Below are positions 4,879 through 7,518 of a DNA stretch of 7,518 nucleotides, piece by piece (within the stretch, counting starts at the first letter, position 1; every line of letters begins with the position of its first letter). This DNA comes from Caldifarciminota bacterium. Its GTDB lineage: Bacteria > Hydrothermota > Tepidihabitantia > Tepidihabitantales > JAOUPE01. The translations under genes and the position numbers were made by a program. The stretch covers positions 1 through 7,518 of the forward strand of contig JAOUPE010000074.1 of NCBI GenBank assembly GCA_029880025.1, written 5' to 3'. The notes below the pieces were generated by a model, which was given only the letters and a program-made list of their open reading frames with translations, ran no database searches and was not told where the DNA came from.

Positions 4879-6144
4879 ATGGATAAACTTGTTATCAAAG
4901 GCAAAAAACGGCTTTCGGGCTCGGTACGTGTTTCAGGGTCCAAGAATGCTACCTTGCCGATAATGGCAGCCTGTCTGCTTACCGACCAGCCATGCCGAAT
5001 CAAAAATATTCCCGAGCTCTCCGATATAAAAACGATGGCAAGCCTTTTAGCAGCGCTCGGCACTAAAGTCGAAATTAATGGCAAAGAGATTCTTATTAAA
5101 GCAAATGACGATATTGGTTTTGAGGCGCCTTATGAAATCGTCAGTCAGATGCGCGCTTCGTATTATGTCTTGGGACCGCTTTTAGCACGATTTGGTCAGG
5201 CTAAAGTTTCACTACCCGGTGGCTGCGCGATTGGTCCAAGACCGGTTGACCTGCATTTGAAAGGAATGGAACACCTGGGTGCCCAAATTAATATCGAGCA
5301 CGGTTACATTAATGCCCGAGCTTCCAAACTTACCGGCACCGAAATGACGCTCGAGGGTATTAAAGGACCAAGTGTTGGTGCTACGGCAAATGTGATGATG
5401 GCAGCAGCTAAGGCAAAAGGTAATACGGTAATTACCGGTGCGGCATGTGAGCCCGAGGTTGTTGATTTGGCAAATTTCCTTGGTGCAATGGGCGCAAAGA
5501 TTGAAGGTGCCGGCACCCCATTAATTAAAATCCATGGGGTTAATGAACTCTCTGGCTGCGAATATGAACCGATACCAGACCGAATCGAAGCCGGAACTCT
5601 GGCGATTGCCGCTGCGATTACAGGCAGTGAAATCGAAATCACCGGTTTGCGTCTCGACCATATGAAAGCAGTGATTGAACAACTGGAAACGATGGGCTGT
5701 AAGGTTAATGCCCAGAATGATTCTCTGCGAATTTCGCTGGCAAGGCGACCAGCCCCAACCGAAATTTTTACCGCTCCTTATCCCGGATTTCCTACTGATT
5801 TGCAGGCACAATTTATGGCACTCCTAACCTTAAGCACCGGGACCAGTGTAATCACGGAAAATATCTTTGAAGCGCGGTTTCTTCATGCGCTTGAGCTGAA
5901 CCGAATGGGAGCAAAGATTAGTATCAAGGGTAACAGTGCGGTCATCGAGGGTGTGGATAAGCTTTCCGGGGCTCAAGTCATGGCATCTGATTTACGGGCA
6001 TCAGCCGCACTGGTCTTGGCAGGTTTAGCCGCCGAAGGCGAAACCGAAGTATCAAGAATTTACCACCTTGACCGCGGTTATGAAAACCTGGATGTCAAAT
6101 TGGCAAAGTTAGGTGCGGCAATCCAAAGAGTTCAAGATGAGTAA
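4879..6144 (+). CDS. murA: UDP-N-acetylglucosamine 1-carboxyvinyltransferase (MurA)
   Basis: 421 aa, close to the 419 aa of the E. coli enzyme. MurA is cytoplasmic and transfers enolpyruvate from PEP to UDP-GlcNAc, the first committed step of peptidoglycan synthesis. It has the two-lobed EPSP-synthase fold, and the key residues are all present: Lys22-Asn23 in SGSKNATLP; Arg92 in MRASYYVLGPLL; catalytic Cys116 in the loop LPGGCAIGPRPVDLH with Arg121; Asp307 in YPGFPTDLQAQ; Arg373 in DLRASAALVLAGL; Arg399 in DRGYENLDVKL. The Cys rather than Asp suggests fosfomycin sensitivity. The start MDKLVIKGKKRLSG matches family N-termini. In-frame alternatives are ATG at 4864 and TTG at 4843. None has a well-spaced SD; AAAAGG directly touches the 4879 ATG, so the start is uncertain by a few codons. 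It is followed by a 212-nt palindrome-rich gap and then ispG on the same strand. Confidence 0.97.
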   Translation: MDKLVIKGKKRLSGSVRVSGSKNATLPIMAACLLTDQPCRIKNIPELSDIKTMASLLAALGTKVEINGKEILIKANDDIGFEAPYEIVSQMRASYYVLGPLLARFGQAKVSLPGGCAIGPRPVDLHLKGMEHLGAQINIEHGYINARASKLTGTEMTLEGIKGPSVGATANVMMAAAKAKGNTVITGAACEPEVVDLANFLGAMGAKIEGAGTPLIKIHGVNELSGCEYEPIPDRIEAGTLAIAAAITGSEIEITGLRLDHMKAVIEQLETMGCKVNAQNDSLRISLARRPAPTEIFTAPYPGFPTDLQAQFMALLTLSTGTSVITENIFEARFLHALELNRMGAKISIKGNSAVIEGVDKLSGAQVMASDLRASAALVLAGLAAEGETEVSRIYHLDRGYENLDVKLAKLGAAIQRVQDE

Positions 6145-6149
6145 AAATG

Positions 6150-6209
6150 ATTCAACACCGAAACACACCAAACTCACCGAATTCTTTTTCAGTGTTTTCA
6201 GTGTTGAAT
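6150..6209. repeat. Inverted repeat built of period-9 CAC-GAA units after murA
   Basis: ATTCAACAC (6150-6158) and GTGTTGAAT (6201-6209) are perfect inverted 9-mers. Inside the left arm are three tandem 9-mers: ACACCGAAA, CACACCAAA and CTCACCGAA (6155-6181). The right arm, read inverted, has ACACTGAAA followed by ACACTGAA. A further AACACTGAAAAC lies at 6233-6244. The design resembles the CACGAAA tandem/palindrome upstream of murA. It begins 5 nt after the murA stop, but no T tract follows it, so it is not a canonical terminator. Confidence 0.55.
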
Positions 6210-6243
6210 ACTTTCCATAAAGAATGAAATTAAACACTGAAAA

Positions 6244-6301
6244 CCGTTTGTCGTTGGACGTTAACCGATATGCGTATCTTCTTACGTTTAACGATAGACG
6301 G
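6244..6301 (+). other. 18-bp RNA stem-loop with four G-U pairs between murA and ispG
   Basis: CCGTTTGTCGTTGGACGT (6244-6261) pairs with ACGTTTAACGATAGACGG (6284-6301) without gap or mismatch if the transcript runs along the plus strand, using four G-U pairs. On the minus strand these become A-C mismatches. The 22-nt loop contains GATA-TGCG-TATC, a possible small apical hairpin. No T run directly follows. It may be a structured RNA element in the murA-ispG transcript or one more decayed palindromic repeat. Confidence 0.5.
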
Positions 6302-6356
6302 CTAATTCAGGGTCAATCAGGGTTCGGTTACTTTTTAATACGCTCGTTTTGCTCAT

Positions 6357-7424
6357 ATGACAATTACCCGACACCGAACTAAACCAATATTTGTTGGCAA
6401 AGTTCAAATCGGCGGTGATGCGCCAATTGTTGTCCAGTCAATGACCAAAACCAAAACCGAAAATGTAGCAGCCACCGTGAAAGAGATTCACCGGCTGGAA
6501 AAGGCTAATTGTGAAATCGTTCGAGTTGCGGTGCCGAACCAGACTGCAGCATCAGCGATTAAAGAAATTAAGAAGCGGATAAAGATTCCGCTGATTGCGG
6601 ATATTCATTTTGACTACCGATTAGCTTTGATTAGCATCAAAGCCGGTGCTGATAAGATAAGAATCAATCCGGGTAATATCGGTGCGGGCTGGAAGCTAAA
6701 AGAAATAATCAAAGCGGCTAAGGATTATCAGATTCCGATTCGGATTGGGGTCAATGCCGGTTCTTTGGAAAAACAGGTTTTGGATAAATATCGTTCGCCA
6801 ACCGCTAAGGCTTTGGTAGAAAGTCTGTCCAATACGATTGACAAGTTTGAAAAGAATAATTTTAACCAGCTTGTGTTATCGGCAAAAGCAGCCGAGGTTT
6901 TGACCAGCATTGCAGCTTATGAGGAGATTGCCCAGCTTTATTCTTACCCGCTTCATCTGGGTTTAACCGAAGCCGGATTGCCGTTTGAAGGCGCGGTCCG
7001 CTCCACTACCGCACTGGCAATCTTACTGGCAAAAGGTATTGGCGATACGATTCGTGTCTCATTGACCGGTGACCCGGTTTTAGAAGTGGTGGCGGCTTAT
7101 GAATTGTTACGCAGTTTGGCTTTGCGTGAGTATGGTCTGATGATAATTTCCTGCCCGACTTGCGGTCGCTGTCAGGTTAATCTTATCGATTTGACCGAGA
7201 AAGTTAAAAGAGCCTTGATAAAATATAAAGAGCCAATCAAAGTTGCCGTGATGGGCTGTATGGTTAACGGACCGGGCGAGGCAAAAGGAGCTGATTTTGG
7301 AATTGCAGCAGGTAAGCGAGCAGGATTGATTTTCAGTAAAGGCAATATTATCCGAAAATGCGCCGAAAAAGATTTGGTTTCGGCATTACGGGCAGAAATC
7401 GAAAAGGTGCACAAGTTGAAATGA
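6357..7424 (+). CDS. ispG: 4-hydroxy-3-methylbut-2-en-1-yl diphosphate synthase (IspG/GcpE)
   Basis: 355 aa, the usual length of the compact bacterial form. IspG is a cytoplasmic [4Fe-4S] enzyme of the MEP pathway that reduces MEcPP to HMBPP, the penultimate step to IPP and DMAPP. The N-terminal TIM barrel begins TKPIFVGKVQIGGDAPIVVQSM (8-29) and includes PLIADIHFDYRLAL (78-91), KIRINPGNIG (100-109) and RIGVNAGSLE (129-138). The C-terminal cluster domain holds ISCPTCGRC (264-272) with ligands Cys266 and Cys269, and GCMVNGPGEAKGADFGIA (300-317) with ligand Cys301 and catalytic Glu308. The middle domain of the plant type is absent. The ATG at 6357 fits family N-termini but has no SD. The presence of IspG indicates use of the non-mevalonate route. 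Its stop overlaps the next gene by ATGA. Confidence 0.97.
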   Translation: MTITRHRTKPIFVGKVQIGGDAPIVVQSMTKTKTENVAATVKEIHRLEKANCEIVRVAVPNQTAASAIKEIKKRIKIPLIADIHFDYRLALISIKAGADKIRINPGNIGAGWKLKEIIKAAKDYQIPIRIGVNAGSLEKQVLDKYRSPTAKALVESLSNTIDKFEKNNFNQLVLSAKAAEVLTSIAAYEEIAQLYSYPLHLGLTEAGLPFEGAVRSTTALAILLAKGIGDTIRVSLTGDPVLEVVAAYELLRSLALREYGLMIISCPTCGRCQVNLIDLTEKVKRALIKYKEPIKVAVMGCMVNGPGEAKGADFGIAAGKRAGLIFSKGNIIRKCAEKDLVSALRAEIEKVHKLK

Positions 7425-7518
7425 AAACCTTTAAATTTTTATTGGCAATTCTTAATTTTTCTTTTGCCTGCACAATCGGTGCTTTTTCCGCTCAAGCCAC
7501 CCAAAGTCATAGACCCCT
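7421..7518 (+). CDS. Secreted protein of unknown function (N-terminal fragment)
   Basis: ATG at 7421 overlaps the ispG stop as ATGA and the frame stays open to the window edge (32 codons visible). The protein starts MKTFKFLLAILNFSFACTIG and continues AFSAQATQSHRP. This is a textbook signal peptide: two Lys near the start, a hydrophobic core at 6-21, and a likely cleavage after FSA or SAQA (AxA-like). SFAC is a poor lipobox, so a lipoprotein is less likely. Its ATGA coupling points to co-translation with ispG. AAAAGG 14 nt upstream is a distant SD. Nothing in the fragment identifies a family. Confidence 0.7.
   Translation, partial: MKTFKFLLAILNFSFACTIGAFSAQATQSHRP

Noticed and set aside
4843..4881. 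TTGACT at 4843 as a murA -35 box with GAGAAT (4866-4871) as -10, making murA leaderless at 4879
   Set aside because: Spacing (17) fits, but the -10 matches consensus at only 4 of 6 positions; not strong enough to list as a promoter.
5304..5811. Minus-strand frames of 112 and 96 codons inside murA
   Set aside because: Antisense to a well-conserved enzyme with all catalytic residues; no SD and no recognisable domain.
6150..6209. Intrinsic terminator for murA
   Set aside because: The stem is imperfect and AT-rich, and the bases after it (actttccataaag) have no T tract.

Overview
This window comes from a bacterial chromosome. It carries a bacterial-type MurA, the MEP-pathway enzyme IspG, bacterial sigma70-like promoters and Shine-Dalgarno (SD) sites. 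The large secreted beta-rich protein ends in a PNPF...YN..G..V..L...W.GRDD.G..L.DGIYF-type sorting/FlgD-Ig-like tail. Such tails are typical of candidate lineages near the FCB group and WOR-3; that placement is an inference from style and not from a marker gene. No tRNA, rRNA, CRISPR array or transposase gene was seen.

Left part (1-2514, minus strand): a compact chemosensory-like operon. A strong promoter (TTGACT-16-TATAAT) has a perfect 17-nt palindrome filling its spacer. It drives a 65-aa Cys/His-rich protein, then a CheW-like protein, then a two-TM receptor whose MCP signalling domain is cut down to little more than the CheA/CheW-binding tip, then the N-terminal part of a CheA-like protein that runs off the window. 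In that last protein the Hpt phosphoacceptor position appears degenerate. All four genes overlap (4, 11 and 23 nt), so they are probably translationally coupled.

Middle (2538-4842): a 613-aa secreted multidomain beta protein on the minus strand. It has its own promoter (TTGACA-16-TATAAA), a strong SD and an intrinsic terminator that separates it from the chemosensory operon. Upstream of it is a 413-nt divergent intergenic region packed with inverted repeats, including a roughly 230-bp palindromic, MITE-like element with an 8-nt tandem repeat.

Right part (4879-7518, plus strand): murA (first step of peptidoglycan precursor synthesis), a 212-nt spacer with two palindromes (one an 18-bp RNA stem held together partly by four G-U pairs), ispG (penultimate step of isoprenoid precursor synthesis), and the first 32 codons of a secreted protein whose ATG overlaps the ispG stop. 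murA and ispG are ordinary housekeeping enzymes with all key residues in place. The unusual material is the reduced chemosensory module and the repeat-rich spacers on both sides of murA.
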